A DNA stretch of 64,000 nt from JAKLQR01 sp963753165 (GTDB lineage Bacteria > Nitrospirota > Thermodesulfovibrionia > Thermodesulfovibrionales > SM23-35). Under the pieces are notes generated by a model. The model was given only the letters and a program-made list of their open reading frames with translations, was not told the DNA's origin and did not search any database. Below are positions 43,756 through 53,894 of this stretch, in pieces (within the stretch, counting starts at the first letter, position 1; every line of letters starts with the position of its first letter). The DNA lies in NCBI GenBank assembly GCA_963753165.1, contig CAVWBP010000002.1, positions 1 through 64,000 on the forward strand, in the 5' to 3' direction. Position numbers and translations under genes: made by a program.

Positions 43756-43758
43756 CCT

Positions 43759-43935
43759 TTAATACCTCCCTGTAAAATAATCATCCAGGATTTTCCTGTG
43801 ATCGAACGCAATATGTTCAGGCAATTCCCAGCCTTCAGGCGGGTTTTTCCTTTTCACCAGGAGAATCCCTGGATTGTATTCTATGATAACATCTACGGTG
43901 AGAAAAGGGTTTGCCGGGTTACCGTGGTGCTTCAA
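43759..43935 (-). pseudogene. Internally deleted Nudix hydrolase minigene
   Basis: This 58-codon frame with a TTG start lies inside the 3' end of hfq. NPFLTVDVIIEYNPGILLVK, then RKNPPEGWELP, is the first strand-loop of an ADP-ribose-pyrophosphatase-type Nudix protein. The next residues, EHIAFDHRKILDDYF, look like the C-terminal end of the same family. The Nudix box (GxxxxxExxxxREUxEExGU) that should lie between is missing. It therefore cannot be an active Nudix enzyme. It is still open and translationally coupled between hfq and the SurA-like gene. Confidence 0.5.
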
Positions 43936-44164
43936 ATCCCAGGTCCAGTTCTATGTCTCTTTCGGGAACGATTGTTGATATCGCATGTTTATAAATAAGC
44001 GCAAAAGTGTTTTCTTTAAGAAGGACTACAAAGTTATCGAAACCTTTGATCACTCCTTTCAACCTGACACCGTTCGTAAGATAAATAACAACGGGAATCC
44101 TGTCCTTCCTCAGTTGGTTTAAATAGATGTCCTGAAGGTTCGGACCTTTGCCTGCGTTCGTCAT
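43919..44164 (-). CDS. hfq: RNA chaperone Hfq
   Basis: This 81-residue Sm-like protein pairs small RNAs with mRNAs. LQDIYLNQLRKDRIPVVIYL is Sm1 with the distal/proximal-face residues, GFDNFVVLLKENTFALIYKHAISTI is split across Sm2 with the YKHAIST motif, and the tail is short. It follows miaA in the classical mutL-miaA-hfq order, with the gene start behind AAGGAG (51 bp gap). Confidence 0.95.
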   Translation of the reverse strand: MTNAGKGPNLQDIYLNQLRKDRIPVVIYLTNGVRLKGVIKGFDNFVVLLKENTFALIYKHAISTIVPERDIELDLGFEAPR

Positions 44165-44215
44165 CCCCGTATCTCCTTTAACTGTATTTTTTCTTTTTAC
44201 GATATAGTATTTTGC

Positions 44216-45209
44216 TTAATATTGCAAGAGCTTCCCGATGCTCTGATTTTCACCGCAGCAAGTGTTCACGGTCTCATACACACGGGGGAATATCTCTGCG
44301 CTGTCCTGAATCCCGGTGATGTCCATCCACCGGATTCCTTCTTCCTTTCTGAACCAGGTGAACTGCCTTTTCGCATACCGTTTCGTTCCCCGCTTGATAA
44401 GACGAATGGCCTCTTCCAGGGAAATTTCACCGCTGAGATACTGGGCGGTCTCCTTATACCCTATCGCCTGCATCGAGGAGCAAGGGGCAGAGGGTGAGGG
44501 GCAGGAAAGATTTTCGAAATGTCCGTTCACCATATCAATGACCTTCTTTGACCTCATGGACAAGACCTTCATCCAGCATTGCGTCAACCCTCTCTTCAAT
44601 CATGCGGTAAAGCTCTTTCCTCTCCCTGGTCAGGCCTATTTTCACGAAATCATACGGGAGCGGCAGGGTGTATTTTTTCTGCATGCCGGACATTGTTGCA
44701 TTGCTTTTAAGAATAACCTCCAAAGCCCGGATTATCCTCCTTGTATCATTCGGTGTTATTTTTTCCGCGGCTTCTGGATCGAGGTCTTTCAGATACGCAT
44801 AGAGAGATCCTTTCTCCTCGTGTTCCATGGAAAGAAGTTCTTCCCGCAAGTCCCAGTCAGCAGAAGGCCCGCGAAAAATACCCCTCGTCATTGCCTTGAT
44901 ATAAAGCCCTGTGCCGCCAGTTACGACAGGGATTTTTCCTTTTCGATGCAGGCCCTCAATAACGGGTGTTACCGCCCTGATATATTTCCCTGTGCTGTAG
45001 GATTCCCATGGGTCGACGATATCGATCATATGGTGTTTGACCATTTCCCGTTCTTGTTTTGAAGGCTTTGCCGTCCCGATGTCCATGTGCCTGAAGATCT
45101 GCATCGAATCGGCGCTGATGATTTCCGTTTGCAGTGCCCGGGCGAGGAGAATTGCTGTCCCGGTCTTCCCGACACAGGTGGGGCCGAGGAGGATAATGAC
45201 CTTTTTCAT
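44216..45209 (-). CDS. miaA: tRNA dimethylallyltransferase, one frameshift
   Basis: MiaA adds an isopentenyl group to A37 of tRNAs reading UNN codons. The P-loop (ILLGPTCVGKTGTAILLARA), ISADSMQIFRHMDIGTAKPS, DIVDPWESYSTGKY and VVTGGTGLYIKAMTRGI are intact in the first frame. An extra G near 44540 (gaaggtcatt) splits it from the second part with MQAIGYKETAQYLSGEISLE and RYAKRQFTWFRKEEGIRWMD. The corrected length is 330 residues. It overlaps mutL by 4 bp. Confidence 0.93.
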
Positions 45210-46885
45210 TTCCTCTTGAACAACTTCTTGAGGTCGTCAAGCGAAAAGAATATCCTTGTCGGCCTGCCGTGGGGGCATTGATCAGGATGTTCTGTCTGCT
45301 CAAGGTCGGCGATGAGCTGCGCAACTTCTTCCTGATTGAGTATTGCCTTTCCTCTCACTGAGCTGTGGCAGGCGATCCGTGCTGCAAGTTCTTCTTTCAG
45401 AGATTTGCCCGGAGCGATGCCTTTGAGAATACAGGCAGCAGCGTCGGCGAGGATACCCCTTATATCTGCTGTTTCGAATGCATCCGGCAACGAGCGCACG
45501 AGAACGGTGTCAAACCCGAAATCGTCTAGTTCGATCCCGAAATCCCTGATGATATCAAGACTGCCCATAAGCGCGCGGTATTCCTTAGGGGAAAGCTTTA
45601 TCTGACGGGGAAAGAGCAGCCTGTGTGAATTCAGGTTCAGTCCGCTGAGCAATCTCTCATAGAGAACCCGCTCATGCGCGGCATGATGGTCTATCAGTGT
45701 GAGGCCCCCTTTCCCTGAGACGGCAAGAAAGGTATCGCCGAGGTACAGATGAGGGAGATGCGTTCTGTATGAGAGTTCAAGGGGCTCTGCGATCATGGAG
45801 GCAGGGCCTTCCACATGGAAACTGTTCTGACGGGTTGTTTCATGCATCGGTACTGCTGAGCCGGCAGGGGGAGCAATGAATTCTTTTGTATACTCTCCCC
45901 GTTCTCTCCGGACCGCTTCCCTGATATTCGTCAGAATAAAGCGATAGATGGATTCCCTGTCCTCAAACCTTACCTCCCGTTTTGTGGGATGAACATTCAC
46001 GTCCACTTTTTCCGGATCGATATCCAGGAAAAGGAAGAATATCGGGTGTTTTCCCTGTGGGAGAATCCCCTCGTATGCTTTATAAATGGCCGAAGACAGC
46101 GCCGGGTCTTTTATGGGGCGTGTGTTGAGAAAGATGAACTGATGAGACCTCGTATTTCTGAAATTCCCGCCTTTTGTGAAGTAGGCTTCCATTGTTATTC
46201 CCACGGTTTCGGCGGAAATGTCTGTTAAACCACTGAGGAATTCCTCTCCGTAGACCTGCATAATACGTTCTTTTCTGCCTGAAGACACAGAGAGCTGCAC
46301 AGTATCCTGATTGTCGGAGGTTAAGCTGAAAGCGATCCCGGGGTGTGACAGGGCCTCTTTCGTAACAGTGTCTATAATGTGAAAAATCTCGGTGCCGGTT
46401 GTTTTCAGGAATTTCTTCCGGGCCGGGGTGTTGTAGAATAAATCCCTGACGTCAACCGATGTGCCGAGGGCCGGCGCATCTTTGACCTGCCTGATCTCGC
46501 CCCCCAGTATTTCGACCGAAACTCCTGAAGGGTTTTTCCGGAGCCCGGTAACCAGGAGTATCTTTGCAACCGAGGCGATCGACGAAAGGGCTTCACCCCT
46601 GAAGCCCATGGTTTTTATGGTGAAGAGATCGTTTTCGGTTGCAAGTTTGCTCGTTGCGTGCCTCTCGAAACAGAGGAGGGCATCGTCCCTGTCCATGCCC
46701 GAGCCGTCGTCAGATACCCTGATGAGGCGTTTCCCCCCATGGAGGACATTGACCCGGATATCGGTGCTCCCGGCGTCTATTGAATTTTCTATCAATTCCT
46801 TGACAACAGATGCCGGTCTCTCAATGACTTCTCCTGCTGCGATCTTGTTCCTTAAATCAGAGGGGAGAACCTTTATCCGGGGCAT
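45206..46885 (-). CDS. mutL: DNA mismatch repair protein MutL
   Basis: This 559-residue mismatch-repair ATPase couples MutS to downstream factors. The N-terminal GHKL motifs are KIAAGEVIERPASVVKELIE, DDGSGMDRDD, TMGFRGEALSSIASVAKI and LGTSVDVRDLFYNTPARKKF. The C-terminal dimerisation domain has IDHHAAHERVLYERLLSG, ACHSSVRGKAI and QCPHGRPTRIFF. The first of these is a DHHAAHE variant of the DQHAxxE endonuclease site. The gene is intact and overlaps miaA. Confidence 0.95.
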   Translation of the reverse strand: MPRIKVLPSDLRNKIAAGEVIERPASVVKELIENSIDAGSTDIRVNVLHGGKRLIRVSDDGSGMDRDDALLCFERHATSKLATENDLFTIKTMGFRGEALSSIASVAKILLVTGLRKNPSGVSVEILGGEIRQVKDAPALGTSVDVRDLFYNTPARKKFLKTTGTEIFHIIDTVTKEALSHPGIAFSLTSDNQDTVQLSVSSGRKERIMQVYGEEFLSGLTDISAETVGITMEAYFTKGGNFRNTRSHQFIFLNTRPIKDPALSSAIYKAYEGILPQGKHPIFFLFLDIDPEKVDVNVHPTKREVRFEDRESIYRFILTNIREAVRRERGEYTKEFIAPPAGSAVPMHETTRQNSFHVEGPASMIAEPLELSYRTHLPHLYLGDTFLAVSGKGGLTLIDHHAAHERVLYERLLSGLNLNSHRLLFPRQIKLSPKEYRALMGSLDIIRDFGIELDDFGFDTVLVRSLPDAFETADIRGILADAAACILKGIAPGKSLKEELAARIACHSSVRGKAILNQEEVAQLIADLEQTEHPDQCPHGRPTRIFFSLDDLKKLFKRK

Positions 46886-47015
46886 ACAACATTTTAAAAG
46901 GCAGGCGATTCTAAGTCAATCAGCATTGATGAGAACGGAGCAAGGACGGACAGATTATTAAAAACAGGACAGTTTCATGTATAATTTTTTAACAGATCAT
47001 ATCAAGGAGGCATTC

Positions 47016-48272
47016 ATGGATATAAAGACATTTGTTTACAATAAAGCGCTCGAGGCAAAGGAAGGGGCAAGGTCGCTCGCAAAGGCTTCTTCAAACCAGA
47101 AGAACGCGGTCCTTGCTGCCATGGCCGGGGCCTTGCAGAAGAACGCCGCAAGACTCATCTCGGAAAACAGAAAAGACATACAGTTTGCTGAAAAGAAGGG
47201 GTTATCAAAAGCGCTCATTGACAGGCTCACTCTGAACGAAAAACGCATTCTTGAAATGGCACAGGGGCTTGTCGAGGTGGCGGCCCTCCCGGACCCGGTG
47301 GGAGAAATCACCAGAATGCGGCGGAGGCCGAACGGGATGAGTGTGGGAAAGATGAGAGTCCCGATCGGGGTTATCGGGATTATCTATGAATCAAGGCCGA
47401 ATGTGACCGCAGATGCGGCAGGTCTGTGTCTCAAGGCCGGCAACGCGGTTATTTTAAGAGGGGGGTCCGAGGCGATACACTCGAACAAGGCGATTGTGAG
47501 TGTCCTCCGGAATGCGGCAAAAAAGAACGGGCTCCATGAAGGCGCGGTGACTTTCATCGATACCGCCGACAGGCAGGCAATAACAGAAATGCTGAAACTC
47601 GAAGGAATTGTTGATCTGATAATCCCCAGGGGCGGAGAAGGGCTTATACGGTTTGTCGCAGAAAACTCCCGGATACCGGTTCTCAAACATTATAAAGGTG
47701 TCTGTCATATATTTGTAGACAGGGACGCTGACCTGAAGATGGCTGAGGATATCTGCTTCAATGCAAAGGTCCAGAGACCCGGCACCTGTAACGCCATGGA
47801 GACAATGCTCGTGGACAAGAAGATCGCAAAGGCATTCCTGCCGGGCATGCTCAAAAGGTTCAGGAATGCGCGGGTCACACTGAAAGGATGCCCACTGACA
47901 AGAAAGATTGATGCGTCTGTCAAGGAAGCACGGGAAGAGGATTTCTCCAGGGAGTATCTCGATCTCATATTAAATGTAAAAGTCGTAAGTGATATGGACG
48001 ATGCAATGGAGCATATCGCCCGTTACAGTTCTGCCCATTCAGACGCTATCGTTACGACAGCCTACGGGAAAGCCATGCGGTTTCTGAAAGAGGTTGATTC
48101 GGCGGCGGTACTGGTGAATGCGTCGACCAGGCTGAATGACGGATTTCAGTTCGGTCTCGGCGCGGAAATCGGCATCTCGACTGATAAAATCCATGCGCGC
48201 GGTCCGATGGGACTTGAAGAACTCACCTGCACAAAGTTTATTGTCCTGGGAGACGGACAATTAAGGGAATAA
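47016..48272 (+). CDS. proA: Gamma-glutamyl phosphate reductase
   Basis: ProA reduces gamma-glutamyl phosphate to the semialdehyde in proline synthesis. The 418-residue aldehyde-dehydrogenase-fold protein has VPIGVIGIIYESRPNVTADA, LCLKAGNAVILRGGSEAIHS, IIPRGGEGLIRFVAENSRIP, the catalytic Cys in NAKVQRPGTCNAMETMLVD, and VLVNASTRLNDGFQFGLGAE. The ATG at 47016 follows AAGGAGG; upstream in-frame codons are not needed. It diverges from mutL and precedes nadD by 4 bp. proB is not in the window. Confidence 0.96.
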   Translation: MDIKTFVYNKALEAKEGARSLAKASSNQKNAVLAAMAGALQKNAARLISENRKDIQFAEKKGLSKALIDRLTLNEKRILEMAQGLVEVAALPDPVGEITRMRRRPNGMSVGKMRVPIGVIGIIYESRPNVTADAAGLCLKAGNAVILRGGSEAIHSNKAIVSVLRNAAKKNGLHEGAVTFIDTADRQAITEMLKLEGIVDLIIPRGGEGLIRFVAENSRIPVLKHYKGVCHIFVDRDADLKMAEDICFNAKVQRPGTCNAMETMLVDKKIAKAFLPGMLKRFRNARVTLKGCPLTRKIDASVKEAREEDFSREYLDLILNVKVVSDMDDAMEHIARYSSAHSDAIVTTAYGKAMRFLKEVDSAAVLVNASTRLNDGFQFGLGAEIGISTDKIHARGPMGLEELTCTKFIVLGDGQLRE

Positions 48273-48276
48273 GAAT

Positions 48277-48933
48277 TTGAAGATCGGCATCTTCGGCGGG
48301 ACCTTTAATCCGGTGCATTACGGGCACCTGAGGGCTGCGGAAGAGGTCAGGGAGCGGCTGGAACTGGATACTGTTCTCTTTGTCCCCTCCAAGAATCCTC
48401 CTCTGAAAACAAAAGACATCGCTCCTGCGAAACACAGATACGAGATGTTGAAACGCGCCCTTCGCGGCAGCAAACCGCTTGGTCTTTCCGACATCGAATT
48501 CGGACTGAAGGGCAAGTCATACACAGTCAGGACAATCGAAACACTGCAACTCAAGTATCGGAATGCGGAGTTCTGCTTCATCCTCGGGATAGACGCCTTC
48601 CTTGATATCCCGAACTGGTGGCATCCGGAGCAGCTGACCTCGCTTACCGATTTTGCCATTATCTCAAGGCCCGGGTATCTTTTCGAAGAGGTACGAGAAT
48701 CGCCTTATCTGAAGGCCGGAAGAGGGATGTTGAAAGAACTTGATCGTGGGAAGATCGGACACCACAGGGTCAAACTTGCAAGCAATAGAGACGCCTTTTT
48801 ATTGGCCATTCCACCGGTCGGAATCTCCTCGACAGAGATAAGACGTCTTCTCAGAGGGGGCAGAAGCATAAAATTCCTATTGCCACCGGAAGTTGAATCT
48901 TATATAATTTCAAATAAGCTTTATAAAAATTAA
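48277..48933 (+). CDS. nadD: Nicotinate-nucleotide adenylyltransferase
   Basis: NadD adenylates nicotinate mononucleotide in NAD synthesis. The 218-residue protein has the nucleotidyltransferase signature IGIFGGTFNPVHYGHLRAAE and the C-terminal GISSTEIRRLLRGGRSIKF (ISSTxIR). It starts with TTG at 48277, 4 bp after proA, where homology begins. The order proA-nadD-rsfS is common. It ends 93 bp before rsfS. Confidence 0.94.
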   Translation: MKIGIFGGTFNPVHYGHLRAAEEVRERLELDTVLFVPSKNPPLKTKDIAPAKHRYEMLKRALRGSKPLGLSDIEFGLKGKSYTVRTIETLQLKYRNAEFCFILGIDAFLDIPNWWHPEQLTSLTDFAIISRPGYLFEEVRESPYLKAGRGMLKELDRGKIGHHRVKLASNRDAFLLAIPPVGISSTEIRRLLRGGRSIKFLLPPEVESYIISNKLYKN

Positions 48934-49026
48934 GAGTTGAAAGATAAGGGCAAGAAGTTGTTGTCCGGATATTTTCATCACTTTTCACTTTGAACTCTTT
49001 ACTCGAAATTTTTTAAGAAGGGAGGG

Positions 49027-49390
49027 ATGACCTTTAGAAAGTAGAGAAAAAGCCATCAGGGCGGCTCAGGCTGCTCTCGAAAAAAAGGCAAAAGATGTTC
49101 TGATCCTCGATGTAAAAGACCTGACCACCATTACAGGTTATTTTGTAATCTGTTCTGGAGAAAGCACTACACAGGTAAAAGCAATCACTGAACTCATAGA
49201 GGAAACCTTTGACGACTTGCGTCTTAAGCCCCTCGGGATCGAGGGATTCAAATACAGTCACTGGGTTCTCATGGATTATGGCGATATCATAGTCCATATA
49301 TTTGAGGAAGAGACTCGTGCGTTCTATGAACTCGAAAAACTCTGGATCGATGCTGCAAGGATACCGCCGGAAGAGCATCACTCTCAATGA
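49027..49390 (+). CDS. rsfS: Ribosome silencing factor RsfS, frameshift near the start
   Basis: RsfS binds ribosomal protein L14 and blocks subunit joining in starvation. The conserved body is KAKDVLILDVKDLTTITGYF, VICSGESTTQVKAITELIEE, GFKYSHWVLMDYGDIIVHIF and ELEKLWIDA. The ATG at 49027 behind GGGAGG is out of frame with the body because of one extra T in CCTTTAG (49031-49036); without it MTLESREKAIRAAQ is continuous and the protein has 120 residues. Its stop overlaps the next start (ATGA). Confidence 0.9.
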
Positions 49391-50697
49391 GTAAGCTCGC
49401 CGTATTCATATTTATCCTCTTCCTCGCAGCGCTGGCGCTCTTTGCGATCTTCAATCAGGCAGTCACCACAGTAAAGATTCCCTTCGGCATGGTATATGAA
49501 ACCCCGACGATTGCCCTTATCCTGATGTCGGTGGCGATCGGTGCGCTCGGGATGCTCCTCATGGTTATCATAAGAGACACAAAAAAATATGTCGACAGCT
49601 GGCAATATCAGAAAAAACAGAGGAAAGAGGCGAAGGTCAGAGACCTTTATGCAAAGGCATTAAATAATTTATTTGCGCACCATAACCAGTCAGAAGCCAA
49701 AGAACTTTTTCAGGATGCACTCAAAGAAGATCCGGACCATCTTAATACCCTGCTCCAGCTCGGAGATATCGCCATGGCAGAGGATGATTTCCAGAAAGCC
49801 CGGGAATATTATCAGAAGGCGAGAGACCTGAATGCAAAAAATATCGAGGTTCTCTTCTCCCTCGAAAGGCTTATGGAAAAGACAGGCAGGCTGGATGAGG
49901 CCCTCCGGTATATTGAAGAGGTTCTCGATCTCGACGACAAGAACCTCACTGCCCTCTATAAAAAGCGGGACATTCTTGAAAAGCAGGAAAAATGGGATGA
50001 AATCGTGTTTGTTCAGAAGATTGTTCTGAAAAATGAGCATACGGAAAAAGACAAATCCCGTGAACGGAGAAACCTTGTAGGGTACAAATATGAGTATGGA
50101 AGGCACAGCCTTGAGAACGGTGACCTGGAAAAGGCGAAAAAGGCCTTCAAGACGGTATTACGGCTGGAGAAGGATTTTGTGCCCGCAATGCTCGGCCTTG
50201 CAGAAGTGCTTTTGCGCGAAGGAGAAACAGAAGAGGCCATCAATCATCTCGAAAAGAGTTATGAACAGACGTCCTCCACGATCATCCTCCTGAGGCTCGA
50301 AGACCTCCTCATCAGTGCAGGCGAACCGCTAAGGCTTATCCGTATCCATAAGAATAACATACTCAGGAACCCGCAGAATCCCATGGTAAAATTCTTTCTG
50401 GGGAGACTTTTTTTCCGGCTGGAGATGATAGATGATGCGTTCGAGACCATGACCTCAATCGATACAGGCGGGGCTGCCTACCCCGAAATGTTCCAGCTTA
50501 TGGGGAACCTTTACCTGAAGAGGAACCAGCCGGAAAGGGCTGTGTATGAATTCAAAAAGGCGCTTGAATCCCATAAATGCGCTGTCAGTATGTCATATAA
50601 ATGCAGGTCATGCGGGAATGCCACTTCCGACTGGTCGGGGAGGTGTCCCGGGTGCAGGCAGTGGAGTTCTTTCCAGCTGAACTTTGATGCTGCATAG
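49387..50697 (+). CDS. lapB: LapA-LapB fusion protein (LPS assembly regulator with rubredoxin-like tail)
   Basis: This 436-residue inner-membrane protein combines two proteins that are separate in Escherichia coli. Residues 1-65 form a LapA/DUF1049 unit with two membrane helices (AVFIFILFLAALALFAIFNQ and PTIALILMSVAIGALGMLLM). Residues 75-400 form six or more TPRs of LapB type (for example LNTLLQLGDIAMAEDDFQKA). The C-terminal YKCRSCGNATSDWSGRCPGC is the LapB rubredoxin zinc module. In E. coli, LapB directs FtsH to degrade LpxC and so sets lipid A output. The lpx genes in this window make the same role plausible here. Confidence 0.88.
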   Translation: MSKLAVFIFILFLAALALFAIFNQAVTTVKIPFGMVYETPTIALILMSVAIGALGMLLMVIIRDTKKYVDSWQYQKKQRKEAKVRDLYAKALNNLFAHHNQSEAKELFQDALKEDPDHLNTLLQLGDIAMAEDDFQKAREYYQKARDLNAKNIEVLFSLERLMEKTGRLDEALRYIEEVLDLDDKNLTALYKKRDILEKQEKWDEIVFVQKIVLKNEHTEKDKSRERRNLVGYKYEYGRHSLENGDLEKAKKAFKTVLRLEKDFVPAMLGLAEVLLREGETEEAINHLEKSYEQTSSTIILLRLEDLLISAGEPLRLIRIHKNNILRNPQNPMVKFFLGRLFFRLEMIDDAFETMTSIDTGGAAYPEMFQLMGNLYLKRNQPERAVYEFKKALESHKCAVSMSYKCRSCGNATSDWSGRCPGCRQWSSFQLNFDAA

Positions 50698-50828
50698 CGT
50701 GTCCGGTTCAGGATTCTAGTCAGCATCAGACATCCCGGTTTCGAATATCAGAACCCCGGTTTTTTGCTATAATAGCCTTCAGGTGTTTTCATTGCTGATT
50801 TCATCGTACTTTCAGGAGGGGACCGTCA

Positions 50829-53289
50829 TTGGAAGAAAAATACAATCCGCGGCAGGTTGAATTGAAATGGCAGAAGTTCTGGTCAGAGAGAGGACTCCAT
50901 AAGACCGGGCAGAATCCCGCGAACAAGGACTTCTACTGTCTGGAGATGTTCCCCTATCCGTCCGGTGAAATCCATATGGGTCATGTAAGAAACTATTCAA
51001 TCGGCGATGTCATCGCACGGTATAAAAGGATGCGCGGGTATAATGTGCTGCACCCCATGGGATGGGATGCCTTCGGGCTTCCTGCCGAGAATGCGGCGAT
51101 CAAGCACAACGTGCATCCTTCGGAATGGACGTCCAGAAACATTGAGACCATGAAAAAGCAGCTTGATCGTTTAGGGTTGAGCTATGACTGGGACAGGGAG
51201 GTCACCACATGCGCTCCGGAGTATTACCGGTGGAATCAGTGGTTTTTCCTGAAGATGCTCGAACGGGGACTCGCGTACCGGAAATTTTCCTATGTCAACT
51301 GGTGTCCTTCCTGTGCGACTGTTCTGGCGAACGAACAGGTGATAGACGAAAAATGCTGGCGATGCGACGAAACGGTTACGCAGAAAAAGCTTGAGCAATG
51401 GTTTTTCAGGATTACGAGCTATGCTGAAGAGCTCCTCAGCGCCTGCGATGAACTAAGCGGATGGCCCGAACGGGTAGTCCTCATGCAGAAGAACTGGATA
51501 GGCAAAGGCGAGGGGGTGGAGGTCGATTTCCCGGTCGAGGGGATAGATGAACCGCTGAGAATATTTACGACCAGGCCTGACACGTTATTCGGGGTGACCT
51601 TTCTGTGTATTGCTCCTCAACATCCTCTGTCTGAACGCCTGATCAGTGACAAAGAAAAGCTGGATGCAGTAAAGGCAAAATACGGGAAAGAAGACGAGAA
51701 GGTCGGGCTGTTCACCGGTTCCTATGCGACGAATCCTCTGAACGGTGACAGGGTTCCAATTTATATAGCGAATTTTGTACTCATGGAGTATGGCACAGGT
51801 GCGATTATGTCAGTCCCGGCCCATGACCAGAGGGATTTTGATTTTGCAAAGACCTATGATCTTCCCGTGAAAGTGGTGATCGTTCCGGAGGGAGGGTGAG
51901 GCCATGCAGCCAACCCTTGAAGAGGCTTATGAAGATGAGGGCATTCTGATTGACTCAGGACAGTTTGCCGGCATGAAGAGTGACGCCGCAAAAAAGGAGA
52001 TAATCCGCTTTATAGAAGTGACCGGTCTTGGGAAGGCTGTGGTCAATTTCAAGCTGCGCGACTGGGGTATTTCACGGCAGAGATACTGGGGCACTCCGAT
52101 ACCGGTAATTTACTGCGATACATGCGGCATGGTCCCTGTTCCTGAAAAAGATCTCCCCGTGATCCTTCCTGAAGATGTCTCGTTCTCCGGGAAGGGGGAT
52201 TCCCCGCTCCTCAGTTCTGAGAGATTCTTCCATGCCGAGTGCCCGAAATGCCGGGGCAAGGCAAGACGGGAGACCGACACTATGGATACCTTTGTGGATT
52301 CGTCATGGTATTTCCTCCGGTATTGTTTCCCGGGAGGAGAGAGAGATCTTTCCTCTGATTTTCGTGAGCCCGATTCCGGGTCCAGGCGCTGGATGCCTGT
52401 TGATCAATATATAGGCGGCGTAGAACATGCGGTGCTCCACCTGTTGTATTCCCGGTTTTTTACCCGGGTAATCCGTGACCTTGGTCTCATCACCATCAGC
52501 GAACCGTTCCGGAATCTCCTGACCCAGGGCATGGTGATTAAGGACGGCGCCAAGATGTCCAAATCAAAAGGAAATGTTGTCGACCCCAATTATCTCATCG
52601 AGAAATACGGCGCTGACACCTCAAGATTATTCTCGCTGTTTGCCGCCCCTCCGGAGAAGGACCTCGACTGGTCGGATAAAGGGGTAGAGGGTGCATACAG
52701 ATTCCTGAACAGGCTGTGGGGAATTGTTCAGAGGAACAGAACCGAAATCCGGGATGCACAGTCCGGAATCGGCAGCATAGCGAATCTCCAGCCTGCGGCC
52801 GCAGGCCTTTACCGAAAAACTCACCAGACGATCAAGAAAGTCACGATGGACATTGAACGTGAATACCATTTCAATACCGCAATCGCTGCATTAATGGAGC
52901 TGGTGAATGAAATCACCTCCTTCGCGCATCAGAGCGAGGAAGACCGTGCGGTATTCAGGTTTGCCATTGAACATGTCCTGCTCCTGCTCTCACCGTTCTC
53001 CCCTCATATTGCAGAAGAACTGTGGGAGGAAACAGGAAATCAGCCGGGCATCTTTGAAAAAGGCTGGCCTGGATGGGATGAAGACGCGGCAAAAGAAGAG
53101 ACCATTGAGCTTGTCGTCCAGGTGAATGGGAAGCTCAGATCAAAGATCATGATGGCAGCCGGAACTCCCGATGACGAGATAAAGAGGCTTGCGCTTGAGG
53201 ACCCGAAAATACAGGAGATTACCGGCGGAAAACAGATGAAAAAGGTTATTGTGGTGAGGGGGAAACTGGTCAATATAGTTACAGGCTGA
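50829..53289 (+). CDS. leuS: Leucyl-tRNA synthetase, one frameshift
   Basis: LeuRS charges tRNA-Leu (one of which is encoded at 43.0 kb). It has 819 residues after removal of one inserted T at about 51897, which rejoins VVIVPEGG to EAMQPTLEEAYEDEGI. The HIGH-type motif is YPSGEIHMGHVRNYSIGD and the KMSKS loop is DGAKMSKSKGNVVDPN. The CP1 editing domain and a zinc-like CPSC...CWRC knob are present. It starts with TTG at 50829 behind AGGAGGGG. It overlaps lptE by TGATG. Confidence 0.95.
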
Positions 53290-53894
53290 TGGTTATGGGT
53301 AACAGTTTAAAGATATATGTCCGTGCAATATCTCTCTTAATCCTTCAGAATGCTGGAGGAACAGCTATCTCAGCAACCAAAAACCGGAGGCGGACGCTTG
53401 GAAACAGAGTCTTTTTGCTTTTGGCTCTCTGCTCTCTGCTCTTCGCGATAAGCGGGTGTGGCTATACCCTGCACCGGGGGTCGCAGCTGCCATTCCGGGA
53501 GATAGCGATAGGAACTATAGAAAATAAGACTGTGGAGCCCAAACTTCAGGATAAGCTCTCTATTGCACTTACGCAGGAATTTTTAAAACAGGGGGTCACT
53601 GTTTCTCCTGCAGCCCCGTATACACTCAGCGGGGTGATACATACCTTTGAGTTGAAGATACTGTCCGAAAAGTCAGATGTTGCAGCAGAGTACGAGGTTA
53701 TCATACAAGGTGATTTCAGGCTGACTGATCCTTCCGGCAAGGTCTCCGAATGGAAAAACGTGGGTTCTCCCTTCATTGTCTCTTTTCCTGCTACCGGACA
53801 ATTGAATGAATTGATAGCACTCAAGGAACAGGCGTCGCTCAAGGCCATGAGGGATACAGCCGGAGAGATTGTGGCAACTCTTCTCTACCAATGA
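53289..53894 (+). CDS. lptE: LPS-assembly lipoprotein LptE
   Basis: LptE plugs the LptD barrel that exports LPS to the cell surface. A hydrophobic signal (VFLLLALCSLLFAISGC) ends in a lipobox Cys at about residue 57. It is followed by GYTLHRGSQLPFREIAIGTI, YTLSGVIHTFELKILSEKSD and the C-terminal LKEQASLKAMRDTAGEIVAT, matching the family. The N-terminal 40 residues before the signal look artificial; a start nearer RTLGNRVF is possible. It overlaps holA by 4 bp in the usual leuS-lptE-holA order. Confidence 0.85.
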   Translation: MVMGNSLKIYVRAISLLILQNAGGTAISATKNRRRTLGNRVFLLLALCSLLFAISGCGYTLHRGSQLPFREIAIGTIENKTVEPKLQDKLSIALTQEFLKQGVTVSPAAPYTLSGVIHTFELKILSEKSDVAAEYEVIIQGDFRLTDPSGKVSEWKNVGSPFIVSFPATGQLNELIALKEQASLKAMRDTAGEIVATLLYQ

